Shown here piece after piece: positions 8,409 through 17,857 of a stretch of DNA of 32,360 nucleotides; positions within the stretch are counted from its first letter, which is position 1, and every line of letters starts with the position of its first letter. Below the pieces are notes generated by a model, which ran no database searches, was not told the DNA's origin, and was given only the letters and a program-made list of their open reading frames with translations. This DNA comes from Gammaproteobacteria bacterium (lineage in GTDB: Bacteria > Pseudomonadota > Gammaproteobacteria > Pseudomonadales > Pseudohongiellaceae), in the NCBI GenBank assembly GCA_002723195.1, contig PBNR01000081.1:1-32360 (forward strand). Reading direction: 5' to 3'. The position numbers were made by a program, and so were the translations under genes.

Positions 8409-10784
8409 ATGCCACACTTTGATTCGATACCCGCAATGATCTCTGAATGCTTTGATAGAGACATCAGTCGAGAGAGACATTGGTATCAACGATACAAACA
8501 AACTCACGAAAAAATCATAGCAGATCCCATATCTGACGACGCTTTAGAGCTACTGTGGTATGTCAGAGATAATGCGGTATCGAGTCTTATGCAAGGTAAT
8601 ACATCAAAAGAGGAATTTGAACGGGCTAAACCTAGGTTACGTTTATTAACAAAAAAGCTCATTGAGTCACCTTCGTCAGAAACGTACGAAGCTGGTATTC
8701 AAGAGATGAGAGACTTAAAAAGTGAGGGCACGCTTAGACAGTTCTACGGTGCACTTCTTAATAGAGCATTTGCGGCTATAGTTCCCGATAAAGTCACTTC
8801 CTCAGTAAAAGAACCTGCATTCAATATGGCTGCGAACTTTATCAATGGCCATTTCAATTTAGGGCTTAATCTTAATGGCAATTGGTATGAGAATAATTTT
8901 GCACTGAAAAACGCACTGAGAGAAAAGGTTTCTGACGAATTTGATGACTTCAAAATCAATATTGCCGTGTGGAATGTTTTTGAATTATTGGAAGAAGAAA
9001 ATAAGATTGATGACAGTCTTATTGAGTCTGAAATAAACCAGCAAAGAGTTAAACCCTTAAGCCTCACAGTGGAGCAGTACAAAGAAGTGCTAAAAGCTGA
9101 TGGAGTGGTTAACAAAAATAGCCGTAAATTATTGTCTGCGATGGGTAACTCTTCTGTATCAAAAATAACGGCGTCTCAGTTGGCAAAAGATTTAGGTCTA
9201 GCGCACGTGGGGCCAGTGAATGCAAGAATTGGCCAACTGAGTAAACGCATCGCTAATTACTTTGGTATCGATAAGCAGGATATTAAAAACCGCTTTACGG
9301 GTTGTTGGCAATTGATAGCTGATGGCGAGCATTTGCCAGAGGGATTTATATGGCGACTAAAAGACAACTTGAAAACAGCATTGGCAGAGCTAGGAATAAT
9401 TGATGATATAGATATGCAGGGTATAAAAGAAAAAAGTCAGGATTATTCAGCCCAAACTGCCCTAAACCAAATATTCTATGGCCCGCCGGGCACAGGTAAA
9501 ACGTACCGTACTATCGAGGCCGCTGTTTTAGCCGCTGAGCCTTCATTTACCTATACCTCGCGAGAAGATCTCAAAGCAAAGTATAACGAACTCGTCTTGC
9601 AAAGACGAATTCAATTTGTCACTTTTCATCAAAGCTATGGATACGAAGAATTTGTTGAGGGGCTGCGTGCGGTAACAGAAGATGGACAAGTAAGTTATGA
9701 AGTCCAAGGTGGGATCTTTAAACGTATATGTGCATCAGCTATGAGCAATATTGCTAAATCTCAATCAATTACACAAAAGAGTTTTGAAGCCTGCTGGGAT
9801 GAATTTTTGGGTGACTTTGATGATGAAGATGGAGTTAAAGTCACAACGAAAAAGGGATGGTTTAGAATCACAGAAATAAATGGGAACACAATTTATTTCG
9901 AGAAATCTAACGGCAATAGTAAACATACATTCAGTATCAAGACCCTCAAGGCACTCTTTAATGGAACTCGAGTTCTTAAAGGAGGCATGAACGCTTACTA
10001 TCAGCCATTGGTTGAACATCTAATGACTTACGCTGAATTTGAACGGGGTATTATAGAACCGACGAAAAATTTCGTACTCGTTATCGACGAAATTAATCGC
10101 GGAAACATTTCAAAAATATTTGGCGAACTTATTACGTTGATTGAAGATTCAAAGCGCTCGTTTAATAAGACGACAGAATCTATTGAGGTTACCTTACCAT
10201 ATTCAGGAGATTCTTTCTCAGTGCCAGCGAATTTGTATCTAATCGGAACGATGAACACCGCAGATCGCTCTCTCGCGATGATGGATACCGCACTCAGGCG
10301 TCGTTTTGATTTCGTTGAAATGATGCCTAATTACTCACTTTTGTCGGGGCAAGTGGTAAAAGGCATTCAATTAGATGCATTACTGCACAAGATGAACGCA
10401 AGAATTGAGGCCTTGTATGATCGTGAGCACACCTTGGGGCATGCCTTCTTTTCACCTGTCGTAAAGGCTATTCAAAAGGGCGATGAAGCTAACGCTTTTA
10501 ACTCACTGAAGCTGGTGTTCCTCAATAAAATCATTCCGCTTCTCGAAGAATATTTCTTCGATGATTGGAACAAAATCCGTCTTGTATTGGGCGATAACCA
10601 GAAGCCTGACGAACTACAGTTTGTGAAAATATTATCAACGAGTTTTGATGAATTGTTTGGTTCGAATCATGAGTTGGATAGCTTTGTGAATCAAAATGAG
10701 ACGTTTGATCTTGCCCTCCCGTCAGCTGATGTTTGGGATAATCCGCTCGCATATCAAAATATCTATAACCCAAAAGCTGAGTGA
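8409..10784 (+). CDS. McrB-like AAA+ GTPase/ATPase of a McrBC-type restriction system
   Basis: McrB-type rings hydrolyse GTP and drive the McrC nuclease on modified DNA. This protein has 791 aa. An N-terminal region of about 340 aa is unlike the short E. coli McrB DNA-binding domain and includes a possible winged-helix stretch near 250-288 (TASQLAKDLGLAHVGPVNAR). The motor follows, with Walker A GPPGTGKT at 358-365, the McrB-typical FVTFHQSYGYEEFVEG at about 403-418, Walker B VIDEINRG at 558-565, and MNTADRS...LRRRF at 615-633. An insert between about 445 and 540 splits the motor. It is 6 bp upstream of the mcrC-like gene. The start has AAGGAA just upstream. The modified base recognised cannot be told from sequence. 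Confidence 0.88.
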   Translation: MPHFDSIPAMISECFDRDISRERHWYQRYKQTHEKIIADPISDDALELLWYVRDNAVSSLMQGNTSKEEFERAKPRLRLLTKKLIESPSSETYEAGIQEMRDLKSEGTLRQFYGALLNRAFAAIVPDKVTSSVKEPAFNMAANFINGHFNLGLNLNGNWYENNFALKNALREKVSDEFDDFKINIAVWNVFELLEEENKIDDSLIESEINQQRVKPLSLTVEQYKEVLKADGVVNKNSRKLLSAMGNSSVSKITASQLAKDLGLAHVGPVNARIGQLSKRIANYFGIDKQDIKNRFTGCWQLIADGEHLPEGFIWRLKDNLKTALAELGIIDDIDMQGIKEKSQDYSAQTALNQIFYGPPGTGKTYRTIEAAVLAAEPSFTYTSREDLKAKYNELVLQRRIQFVTFHQSYGYEEFVEGLRAVTEDGQVSYEVQGGIFKRICASAMSNIAKSQSITQKSFEACWDEFLGDFDDEDGVKVTTKKGWFRITEINGNTIYFEKSNGNSKHTFSIKTLKALFNGTRVLKGGMNAYYQPLVEHLMTYAEFERGIIEPTKNFVLVIDEINRGNISKIFGELITLIEDSKRSFNKTTESIEVTLPYSGDSFSVPANLYLIGTMNTADRSLAMMDTALRRRFDFVEMMPNYSLLSGQVVKGIQLDALLHKMNARIEALYDREHTLGHAFFSPVVKAIQKGDEANAFNSLKLVFLNKIIPLLEEYFFDDWNKIRLVLGDNQKPDELQFVKILSTSFDELFGSNHELDSFVNQNETFDLALPSADVWDNPLAYQNIYNPKAE

Positions 10785-10790
10785 CATTGA

Positions 10791-12134
10791 ATGCAGGTAG
10801 GATATGAACAGGTTTTTGAGTTTGGCTACGTTTGCTCGGTTTGCAATGACAGAGCCATACCCAAAGTCAGTGTCATTCCAGAAAAAGCGTATCAATACCT
10901 GCGCCATTTGAGCCTATGTGATGATGACGAATCTAAGCTATTGCGTCTGAAAAGTGTTGGTGGTGTAGAAACTATACAGTTTCTCAACTATGTCGGCGTT
11001 ATAGTAACGCCAGATGGTTTTCAGATAGAGATCTTGCCTAAAATAGTCAAACATGCGGAGCATAACGATGCGGTTTCAGATTCAAGACGATCGCTACTGA
11101 ATATGCTTAGAACGCTCGGCATGTATCGTCATATTCAAACAGCCGCTGCACACCTTGAGAAGTACAAGATGCCGCTGCTTGAGATCTTCATCGGGCAGTT
11201 TCTGTCGAGTGTAAATCAGTTGGTTAAACGTGGCATAAAACGGGACTATCAGCCTCAATCGGATAATCTCTTCTATTTGAAAGGCAAATTGAATATCAAT
11301 GCGCAGCTTAAACACAATCTCGTCCAACAGCATCGTTTTTGCGTTGATTATGATGAATACGTGCCTGATATCATTGTCAACAGGCTAATCAAAGCTGCGC
11401 TGCAAAAAGTCTTGTTGATGACGCGCTCTGCTCAAAATCAACGATTGGCGCGTGAGCTTGAGTTTGTTTTCGCTGATGTTAGTCCCATAATGGTGCAGGC
11501 CATATCAAAGGAAACGCTAAACTTATCTCGGGGCATGGAACATTACCAAGTGCCCGTTGCATGGTCACAGCTCATTTTAGAAGGAATCTCTCCGCTTTCT
11601 ATGCGCGGCGATGCTCATGCCTTTTCGCTGCTATTCCCATTAGAGTCGGTCTTTGAAAGCTACGTGGAGTCGGTCCTTCGACAAACACTACATCCACCAA
11701 TCACCGTAAAAGGACAACTGCAAACATCACATCTTGTGACGTATGATGCGAAACGCATGTTTAGGCTTAAGCCAGATATTGCAGTCTACAACGGCGGCGA
11801 GCTTAAGCTTGTGCTGGATACTAAGTGGAAATTGATTGATGCCAGTAAAGCGAATGGAACCGATAAATTTTTACTCTCTCAGCAGGACTTCTATCAAATG
11901 CATGCCTATGGGCATAAATATCTTCAAGGTGAAGGTGATTTAGTACTGATTTACCCCTCGAATGATAAGTTTACTGCGCCACTGACTAGTGCGTTTGAGT
12001 TCTCGTCTTCACTCAGGTTATGGGTTGTCCCTTTTGATATCCATCATCAAACTTACGATGTAGACCGACTTAAACTACCTTCTCAACTAAATGGTCAGTT
12101 AACTCATGCCCCCGATATATCAATGGTGTTTTAA
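10791..12134 (+). CDS. McrC-like nuclease subunit
   Basis: The protein has 447 aa. The N-terminal part carries a CxxC (C14, C17) and the McrC-typical region (about 60-120, NYVGVIVTPDG...EILPKI). The middle has FPLESVFESYV at about 282-292. The C-terminal PD-(D/E)XK nuclease core has KPDIAV with D329 and LDTKWK with D343 and K345. McrC cuts when stimulated by the McrB ring. It starts 6 bp after mcrB and stops 6 bp before the next gene, so all three form one operon. Key nuclease residues appear intact. Confidence 0.9.
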   Translation: MQVGYEQVFEFGYVCSVCNDRAIPKVSVIPEKAYQYLRHLSLCDDDESKLLRLKSVGGVETIQFLNYVGVIVTPDGFQIEILPKIVKHAEHNDAVSDSRRSLLNMLRTLGMYRHIQTAAAHLEKYKMPLLEIFIGQFLSSVNQLVKRGIKRDYQPQSDNLFYLKGKLNINAQLKHNLVQQHRFCVDYDEYVPDIIVNRLIKAALQKVLLMTRSAQNQRLARELEFVFADVSPIMVQAISKETLNLSRGMEHYQVPVAWSQLILEGISPLSMRGDAHAFSLLFPLESVFESYVESVLRQTLHPPITVKGQLQTSHLVTYDAKRMFRLKPDIAVYNGGELKLVLDTKWKLIDASKANGTDKFLLSQQDFYQMHAYGHKYLQGEGDLVLIYPSNDKFTAPLTSAFEFSSSLRLWVVPFDIHHQTYDVDRLKLPSQLNGQLTHAPDISMVF

Positions 12135-12140
12135 ATCGAT

Positions 12141-13178
12141 ATGGCACAGATACTTAAGTTCACATATCCCACAGGTAAAATATTCATCGGCATTTGCTCT
12201 GATGAAGGTTGGGAAGATTTTAGCGCACTTGATTGGCCAAAATATCGAGCTGAAATTGCCACGCTTCCAGTACATGAGCGAGTCGATTACACGATACGGC
12301 GACAAGTACTCTGGGAAGACCATGAGGTTTCCTCAGATGAGCTTTTCCAACGCTGGCAGGACATTGTCAGTGACTACAACGCCTCCGACCCGGAGGTAGG
12401 CTACAACATGCCCTCCGATAATTTGAAAGCCGTTTGTAAGGCTGATGGGTGGAAGTTTGGTGTGGATGGGTGTCGCGCAGGTTGGTTTTATATCGGATCT
12501 CAAGGCTCTGACATCAAATACGGTATTGTAAAGACGATTGCTGAGCTGTTTGACAGGTTTAAAAATATTGATGAAGTAGTCATCGATATTCCTATCGGCC
12601 TGCATGACGAAGGTGCACAAGCGCGTAGTTGTGATTCGCTAGCCCGCAAAGCACTCAAGCCGAGAGGCTCTACAGTGTTTCCTGCGCCAGTAAGGCCTTG
12701 TCTTTATGCAGACACGTATGAAGAGGCATGTCGGATCAGTGAGCGATTAACAGGTAAAAAGCTCTCGCAGCAAGCCTATAACATTTTTGCCAAAATTCGT
12801 GAGGTTGACGAGTTGTTGCAGCGTGATGCGTCTTTGCGTTCGGTGATCAGCGAGGCCCATCCAGAGCTCGGGTTTTGTATGTTAAACGGTGGTAACCCCT
12901 TGCTGACCAAAAAGAAAAATTCGGATGGGATCGCAGAGCGATTGGCATTGCTTAAGAGGTATTTGGAGTGGGCCCCCCAGTTGTATGAGGAAGCGACTGG
13001 TCAGTATGCTCGACAAGTGCTGGCAAAGGATGACATCGTAGATGCGATGATGTGTCTGTGCATCGCTCAAGCGCCTGAGCGTGAGAAAGAAACAGTCCCC
13101 GCCCCAGTGATACATGATGGTCAAGGTATTGAGATGGCGATGCATATTTTTTCGCCTAGTCAGCAAACTGGAGACTGA
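12141..13178 (+). CDS. GIY-YIG-like domain fused to DUF429 (RNase H-like) protein
   Basis: The protein has 345 aa in two parts. Residues 1-90 resemble a GIY-YIG nuclease: FTY (7-9) and FIG (15-17) stand for GIY and YIG, followed by TIRRQVLWE with Arg 53/54 and Glu 59, then SDPEVGYN. Residues about 104-310 match DUF429, a predicted RNase H-like fold: GVDGCRAGW (D109), VVIDIPIG (D149), ISEAHPE (E238) and KDDIVDAM (D297/D298/D301). The acidic set looks complete. The GIY motif is degenerate, so the first domain could be catalytic or only DNA-binding. It follows the mcrC-like gene by 6 bp, which suggests an accessory nuclease of that operon; that role is inferred. Confidence 0.75.
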   Translation: MAQILKFTYPTGKIFIGICSDEGWEDFSALDWPKYRAEIATLPVHERVDYTIRRQVLWEDHEVSSDELFQRWQDIVSDYNASDPEVGYNMPSDNLKAVCKADGWKFGVDGCRAGWFYIGSQGSDIKYGIVKTIAELFDRFKNIDEVVIDIPIGLHDEGAQARSCDSLARKALKPRGSTVFPAPVRPCLYADTYEEACRISERLTGKKLSQQAYNIFAKIREVDELLQRDASLRSVISEAHPELGFCMLNGGNPLLTKKKNSDGIAERLALLKRYLEWAPQLYEEATGQYARQVLAKDDIVDAMMCLCIAQAPEREKETVPAPVIHDGQGIEMAMHIFSPSQQTGD

Positions 13179-13190
13179 GAGAGGAGTAGT

Positions 13191-13304
13191 ATGTTTGACA
13201 TTATTGGTGATGTCCACGGGCACGCAGACAATTTGATCCAGCTGTGAAGAAAGCTAGGCCGGATTCTAAATAAGGCGGAGTGTGGTCGCACCTTTGCAAA
13301 TTGA
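13191..13304 (+). pseudogene. Decayed metallophosphatase N-terminus
   Basis: ATG at 13191, with GAGGAG five bases upstream, begins MFDIIGDVHGHADNLIQL and stops at TGA 13245. GDVHGHAD is the metal-binding signature of PrpE/diadenosine-tetraphosphatase-like metallophosphoesterases. After the stop the frame continues RKLG, still resembling the family, and is lost by 13304. The remaining 200 or so residues are absent. This marks a deletion junction between the McrBC-like module and the helicase module. It is too short to encode an enzyme. Confidence 0.75.
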
Positions 13305-13333
13305 CAATATAATAAATACAGGGAAAGTAAATA

Positions 13334-16300
13334 ATGAATGTGACATATAAAGTAAGGATCGTTGTACCGGAGATTTGGTCTCAAGAGATTAAAGTTGAAG
13401 GCAACAAGGTAGAGAGGTTGCTGTTCACCGAAAAAGAAAGTGAAGTAACAATTATCCCAACAGAAACAAAGGGTGTATTGAAGGCAACAGTAGTTGATGA
13501 TGCTAATCACGGCGATTATTTAATCATCAAAAATAATAAATGCGATACTAGCCAATATCCCGACTTACCTATCTTAAAAGTAAGAAAAACATCAGATTTT
13601 GATTCTATTTCAAAGGACACGAAACTGTCGTGGTTAAAGTCTCCGTCGGAATTTACTCCTAAACTCTCTCCATCTGAAGTAGCAAAATCATGGGTTAATA
13701 AATTCAGTTTCAGAGAAGAAAACGAAAAACTACTAATTCGTGGTCTTAGAACACCTCAGGTAGGAGCTTTACACGCGATATCGGCCGAGTTTTCAAAAAG
13801 TAATGTTGAACCTTGTACCGTTGTTCTGCCAACAGGCACCGGGAAGACGGAAACCATGCTTTCTACAACTATTTATCATAGATGCAGTAAAGTTTTGGTA
13901 CTGGTTCCTTCTAATTCACTAAGGGACCAAATAGGCGAAAAGTTTAAGACACTTGGCTGCTTGAAAGAGCTGGGCGTTATAGAGCAAGATACGCTATACC
14001 CTGCGGTCACCAAGATTAAGCAGGGCATTAAATCTGTAGATGACGCAAATCAAATTTTAGATAGCTCAAATGTCATCATAGCCACGCCACAAATTCTCAA
14101 TTCAAAATTTTCTAAACCTGATGTGCTGACCACCCTTTGTGAGGGTTGCGATTACCTGTTCGTTGATGAAGCTCATCACATATCGGCTAAGAAATGGAAT
14201 GAAATCAAGGAACAGTTTAAAGGAAAGCGCGTTTTGCAATTCACAGCAACGCCTTTTAGAAATGATACAGAGAGCCTTGGTGCCAAGATTATATACAACT
14301 ACACCATGGGTGAAGCACAGCAAGCTGGATACTTTACAAGCGTCCAGCTAGAGCCTGTTGAAGAGTATTTCCAAGAGCAAATGGACGAGGCAATAGCCGA
14401 AAAAGCTCTTGTTTTATTGAATGAGGACCTCAAAGATGGCTATGACCACCTGATGATGGCTAGAGTTCGTAGTAAAGCGCGAGCGGAGCTTGTGTATAAG
14501 CTATATCAGCGTCTTGCGCCCGAGTTAAATCCAATATTGGTTCATTCAGATTTATCTAAAACTGAGCAGAATAGACGCTTAAATCTTCTTAAAGCTAAGA
14601 CCTCTAAACTAGTTGTCTGCGTCGACATGCTTGGTGAAGGTTATGATCTTGCCAATTTAAAAGTGGCTGCAATTCATGATCACCATAAGAGTTTAGCGAT
14701 TACATTGCAGTTTATTGGTCGTTTCACACGCGTATCGAGAGAGCAGAATCTTGATGTAGCAAAAGTCGTGGTCAATATCGCAGACCCCGGTGTAGAAGGC
14801 GCTTTGCAAAAACTGTATGCCTTAGGCGCTGATTGGGACGTTGTATTAAGACGTCTGTCAGAAAATCAAATCGAACGTGAAGTGCGTTTACAGGAAGTTG
14901 TCGATTCACTTAAAAGTGAAGGCGATCTTCATGACCAGCTCTCTCTGTGGAATCTTAGACCATCTCACTCAGCAATGCTTTTTAAAACCGATTGTGACAA
15001 ATGGCAACCAGATAGATTTGCAGAGCTAGATCTCTCCTTCGATGAATACTGGCACTCAATATCAATGGAAGAGAACATTCTGGTGCTATTAGCAGTCAAA
15101 AGCACGGCGGTAAAATGGGGCCACTTTAAAGAAATTAATGATATTAACTACAAGATATTGATTGCTCATTGGGACGAAACCAGAAGAGCTCTGTTTGTAT
15201 ATTCCAATGATTACAAGCGATTCCAAGTAGAAAAGTTGGTCGAAAAAATATGTGGTGAAACTGCCTTGGTAATGTCTGGAAAACAAATATTCAATGTTTT
15301 GAACAACATTGAATACCCCCTCGTGACAAACTTAGGCTCCGCTCAAAACGGTGCCATCAGCTTTACCCAGTTTTTTGGGCCTAACGTTACTGATGGATTA
15401 AGTGCTGTCGAAAGATCTGCATCAACACTGAGTAATATTGCCGCACTGGGTTATGAAAATGGCGAAAAGGTTTTGTGGGGATGCTCGGAAAGAAAAGGCA
15501 AAGTATGGTCGCCACAGGCTGGCACTATAGCGGATTGGCTCAATTGGGTGAAGGAAGCATGGGATAAAGTAGCGAATGGAGAGGCTGATGAGGCCAACAT
15601 CACCCGCGATTTTTTGCGTCCAACGAGAATTGATAAGCCTCACAATTTCAAACCTGTATCCATTCAGTGGGGAGAGCAGCTCCAGCAAAGGTTTGAGGAT
15701 GGCGTAAAGATTTATTTTGGCAATGAACCTACATACTTGTATGAAGTGGATCTAAAGGTCAATTGGGATGAATCGAACAAGCGCCCCCTTTTGATTTTTC
15801 AGTCTGAAAAGAACAAAACTGTTTACGAACTGGTAATTGATGGAGAACTACCAAAGGGCTTCGAGTATGAGCTTAAGGAAGGCGAAGAAATCAAGGTCCA
15901 AATAGGCAACTCGGAAGAAGTCTCTTTAATCGAAGAAATGGTTAAAGACCCAATATTTATATACTACGCGGATGGGTCATTTTCCTACAACTGTTACTGG
16001 GTCGAAGTCAAAAACAATATCGGTATGTTTGACGCTGAGCATTTAACACCTATCGAGTGGACGGTTGATATTACGAGTGAATCGATGGGAGCTAGTCAGA
16101 AAACAGATACTGTTCAATATCAGACTTGGAAAATAATTGAAGATGATTTCGATATCATCATTAATGATGACGACAGTGGGGAAGCTGCTGACCTTGTCGC
16201 TCTTAAATCTTTACCAGACAAGATAATATTGAGCCTATACCACTGCAAGTACTCTCATGGGGCCACCCCCGGTAGAAGGCTGAATGATTTATATGAAGTT

Positions 16301-16609
16301 TGTGGACAAGCTCAACGTTCGGTACGGTGGAAACATGTTGGCTTAGCATATGTCTATAGGCATGTCAAAAAGCGAGAGTCAGCTTGGCGAGGTAAAGGGC
16401 AAAGTCGATTTCTAAAAGGTAACATTGCTACATTTGAAAATCTGAAAAATAGAGCGCGAACAACACCCATTGAGTTTCAGGTAACGATAGTTCAACCGGG
16501 TGTCCTTAAACCTTCAATCACTGAAGAAATGCTTAAGCTTCTGGGCACAACAGAATTATTCATCAAGAAGACGACTATGGCAGAGCTACAAGTTTGGTGT
16601 TCTGAATAG
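13334..16609 (+). CDS. SF2 helicase with predicted C-terminal nuclease-like domain
   Basis: The protein has 1091 aa. After an N-terminal region of about 130 aa comes an SF2 motor: Walker A LPTGTGKT at 165-172, DEAHH at 278-282, TATPF at 304-308, DMLGEGYDLANLK at 431-443 and QFIGRFTR at 459-466. About 450 residues without familiar motifs follow. Near the C-terminus, SGEAAD (E950, D953), LYHCK (K972) and a conserved-looking DLYEVCGQAQ have the spacing of a PD-(D/E)XK-type nuclease core. A DNA-unwinding and cutting defence protein is the natural reading, but I do not recognise a named system. It leads an operon with the 300-aa gene (29 bp) and the 100-aa gene (13 bp). Confidence 0.8.
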   Translation: MNVTYKVRIVVPEIWSQEIKVEGNKVERLLFTEKESEVTIIPTETKGVLKATVVDDANHGDYLIIKNNKCDTSQYPDLPILKVRKTSDFDSISKDTKLSWLKSPSEFTPKLSPSEVAKSWVNKFSFREENEKLLIRGLRTPQVGALHAISAEFSKSNVEPCTVVLPTGTGKTETMLSTTIYHRCSKVLVLVPSNSLRDQIGEKFKTLGCLKELGVIEQDTLYPAVTKIKQGIKSVDDANQILDSSNVIIATPQILNSKFSKPDVLTTLCEGCDYLFVDEAHHISAKKWNEIKEQFKGKRVLQFTATPFRNDTESLGAKIIYNYTMGEAQQAGYFTSVQLEPVEEYFQEQMDEAIAEKALVLLNEDLKDGYDHLMMARVRSKARAELVYKLYQRLAPELNPILVHSDLSKTEQNRRLNLLKAKTSKLVVCVDMLGEGYDLANLKVAAIHDHHKSLAITLQFIGRFTRVSREQNLDVAKVVVNIADPGVEGALQKLYALGADWDVVLRRLSENQIEREVRLQEVVDSLKSEGDLHDQLSLWNLRPSHSAMLFKTDCDKWQPDRFAELDLSFDEYWHSISMEENILVLLAVKSTAVKWGHFKEINDINYKILIAHWDETRRALFVYSNDYKRFQVEKLVEKICGETALVMSGKQIFNVLNNIEYPLVTNLGSAQNGAISFTQFFGPNVTDGLSAVERSASTLSNIAALGYENGEKVLWGCSERKGKVWSPQAGTIADWLNWVKEAWDKVANGEADEANITRDFLRPTRIDKPHNFKPVSIQWGEQLQQRFEDGVKIYFGNEPTYLYEVDLKVNWDESNKRPLLIFQSEKNKTVYELVIDGELPKGFEYELKEGEEIKVQIGNSEEVSLIEEMVKDPIFIYYADGSFSYNCYWVEVKNNIGMFDAEHLTPIEWTVDITSESMGASQKTDTVQYQTWKIIEDDFDIIINDDDSGEAADLVALKSLPDKIILSLYHCKYSHGATPGRRLNDLYEVCGQAQRSVRWKHVGLAYVYRHVKKRESAWRGKGQSRFLKGNIATFENLKNRARTTPIEFQVTIVQPGVLKPSITEEMLKLLGTTELFIKKTTMAELQVWCSE

Positions 16610-16638
16610 CCCTACAGAAAATAGGATAAAGATAGTCT

Positions 16639-17541
16639 ATGGAATTAACGAAACAATCTGATATTTGGGGTTACCACTACACTCATTTGGAACAGAAAAG
16701 ACAGCGTTACGAGATCAAGGACGAGATATTAGCAAACTGCATCGGCATTGGGGCGGGTAGTTTAAAGTCAGTAGACAAGCCAATTGTGGGATTTAGTTAC
16801 AACAAGGACAACGGTTATCAATTATTAGCATATCTAACTGAGCTTGCTTTAGGTTTTAAAAGGCTCCCTTGGTGCCAAGATAGAAGCTATCTCAGTTCTA
16901 AATGCAAAGACGAAACTATTATCAATGCAATCTTAAATCAGCTCACCGAACAAAAGATTGATGAGTTGGTTGCTGAAGTGACGACGATCTATGCGCATAC
17001 TCAAACTGAGCTGAAAAAAGCTGGCTTGAAAACAGTAAAGTTAGTTCGACACATTGCTGCAACAGATAACGATTATGCACAGACAATCATGGGAATAAGA
17101 GACTGTGCTGAGATATTGGGTCTTGATTATATTGAATTCGAAATGGATACACTTAACTCTTTTTCGTGCGAAAACGGCGCATATAGCCATTTGTCTGATA
17201 TTCAAATCTATCACGAGTTTGATGTTTCAGATGTTCTCTATTGCAGTAGTTTGCTTCACTTTGGCGACAAAAACTCTATTTTCATGGAAAGTGGAGAGTG
17301 GGTCATAATCAATCGCTCAGCAAACGGAGTTATACAGCTACCAATTGACTCGGTCACATATGATAAGACCAAATGGCTAGATGGACTCGATCTTAAGTCA
17401 AGTGTTGCTAAGGCAGAACAAGTTATCGCAGAGAGGACTCCTTTTCATATCAGGCAAGAATGGGATTTTGACAACAGCTATGCTTCTTTCGGAAAACGTC
17501 CTAGCTGGAAAAGGAAACTAGCGGAGTTTCTACTCAAATGA
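16639..17541 (+). CDS. Unrecognised 300-aa partner of the helicase
   Basis: No family is recognised. The protein is soluble, with no signal or membrane segment. The N-terminal half is helical and Lys/Glu-rich; the second half is richer in strands, with LVRHI (about 135-139), YSHLSDI (about 182-188), DVSDVLYCS and ESGEWVIINR (about 218-227). An Arg, a Ser-containing strand and an ExxEW segment in this order could suggest an ADP-ribosyltransferase-like fold, but that is a guess from short motifs. Translation is probably coupled to the helicase (29-bp gap). Hachiman HamA was considered because it also pairs with a helicase, but the gene order is reversed and no HamA motif is evident. Confidence 0.65.
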   Translation: MELTKQSDIWGYHYTHLEQKRQRYEIKDEILANCIGIGAGSLKSVDKPIVGFSYNKDNGYQLLAYLTELALGFKRLPWCQDRSYLSSKCKDETIINAILNQLTEQKIDELVAEVTTIYAHTQTELKKAGLKTVKLVRHIAATDNDYAQTIMGIRDCAEILGLDYIEFEMDTLNSFSCENGAYSHLSDIQIYHEFDVSDVLYCSSLLHFGDKNSIFMESGEWVIINRSANGVIQLPIDSVTYDKTKWLDGLDLKSSVAKAEQVIAERTPFHIRQEWDFDNSYASFGKRPSWKRKLAEFLLK

Positions 17542-17554
17542 CCGTGAGGGCAAT

Positions 17555-17857
17555 ATGAATCCAGAAGACTACCTTATATTTTGCCAAGCAGAACTGCGAA
17601 AAATCTTTGAGCGTACCCGTGCAGGCCAGCCAGATGACAAGCTCAAATATCGCGCTGAAGGGCTTTTGCATGCGGCGCGATTACTCGGTCTGGCATCTGC
17701 CGAGCAACTCAGTGAGTTGCTTGAGGCAGAGCATCAGGCCGTGTTTGGTGAAAGTGTGGCGACACGGCAGGCGCGTAAGGCGGCATTGACGGAACTCAAA
17801 GAAACCGATCCCGATGCGTACTTTGATATTCCTACCGTGGAGCGAAAACCTCGCTAA
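17555..17857 (+). CDS. Small protein, third gene of the helicase operon
   Basis: The protein has 100 aa, mostly helical and charged, starting MNPEDYLIFCQAELRKIFERTR, with a good GAGGG just upstream. Function is not recognised. Its GC content is visibly higher than that of the two AT-rich genes before it, so it probably has a different origin and may be a backbone gene of the element beside which the helicase pair was inserted. It may encode a small accessory or regulatory protein. Confidence 0.6.
   Translation: MNPEDYLIFCQAELRKIFERTRAGQPDDKLKYRAEGLLHAARLLGLASAEQLSELLEAEHQAVFGESVATRQARKAALTELKETDPDAYFDIPTVERKPR

Noticed and set aside
13334-17541. Hachiman (HamA/HamB)
   Set aside because: The gene order is helicase first, the partner lacks recognisable HamA motifs, and the helicase has its own nuclease-like tail.
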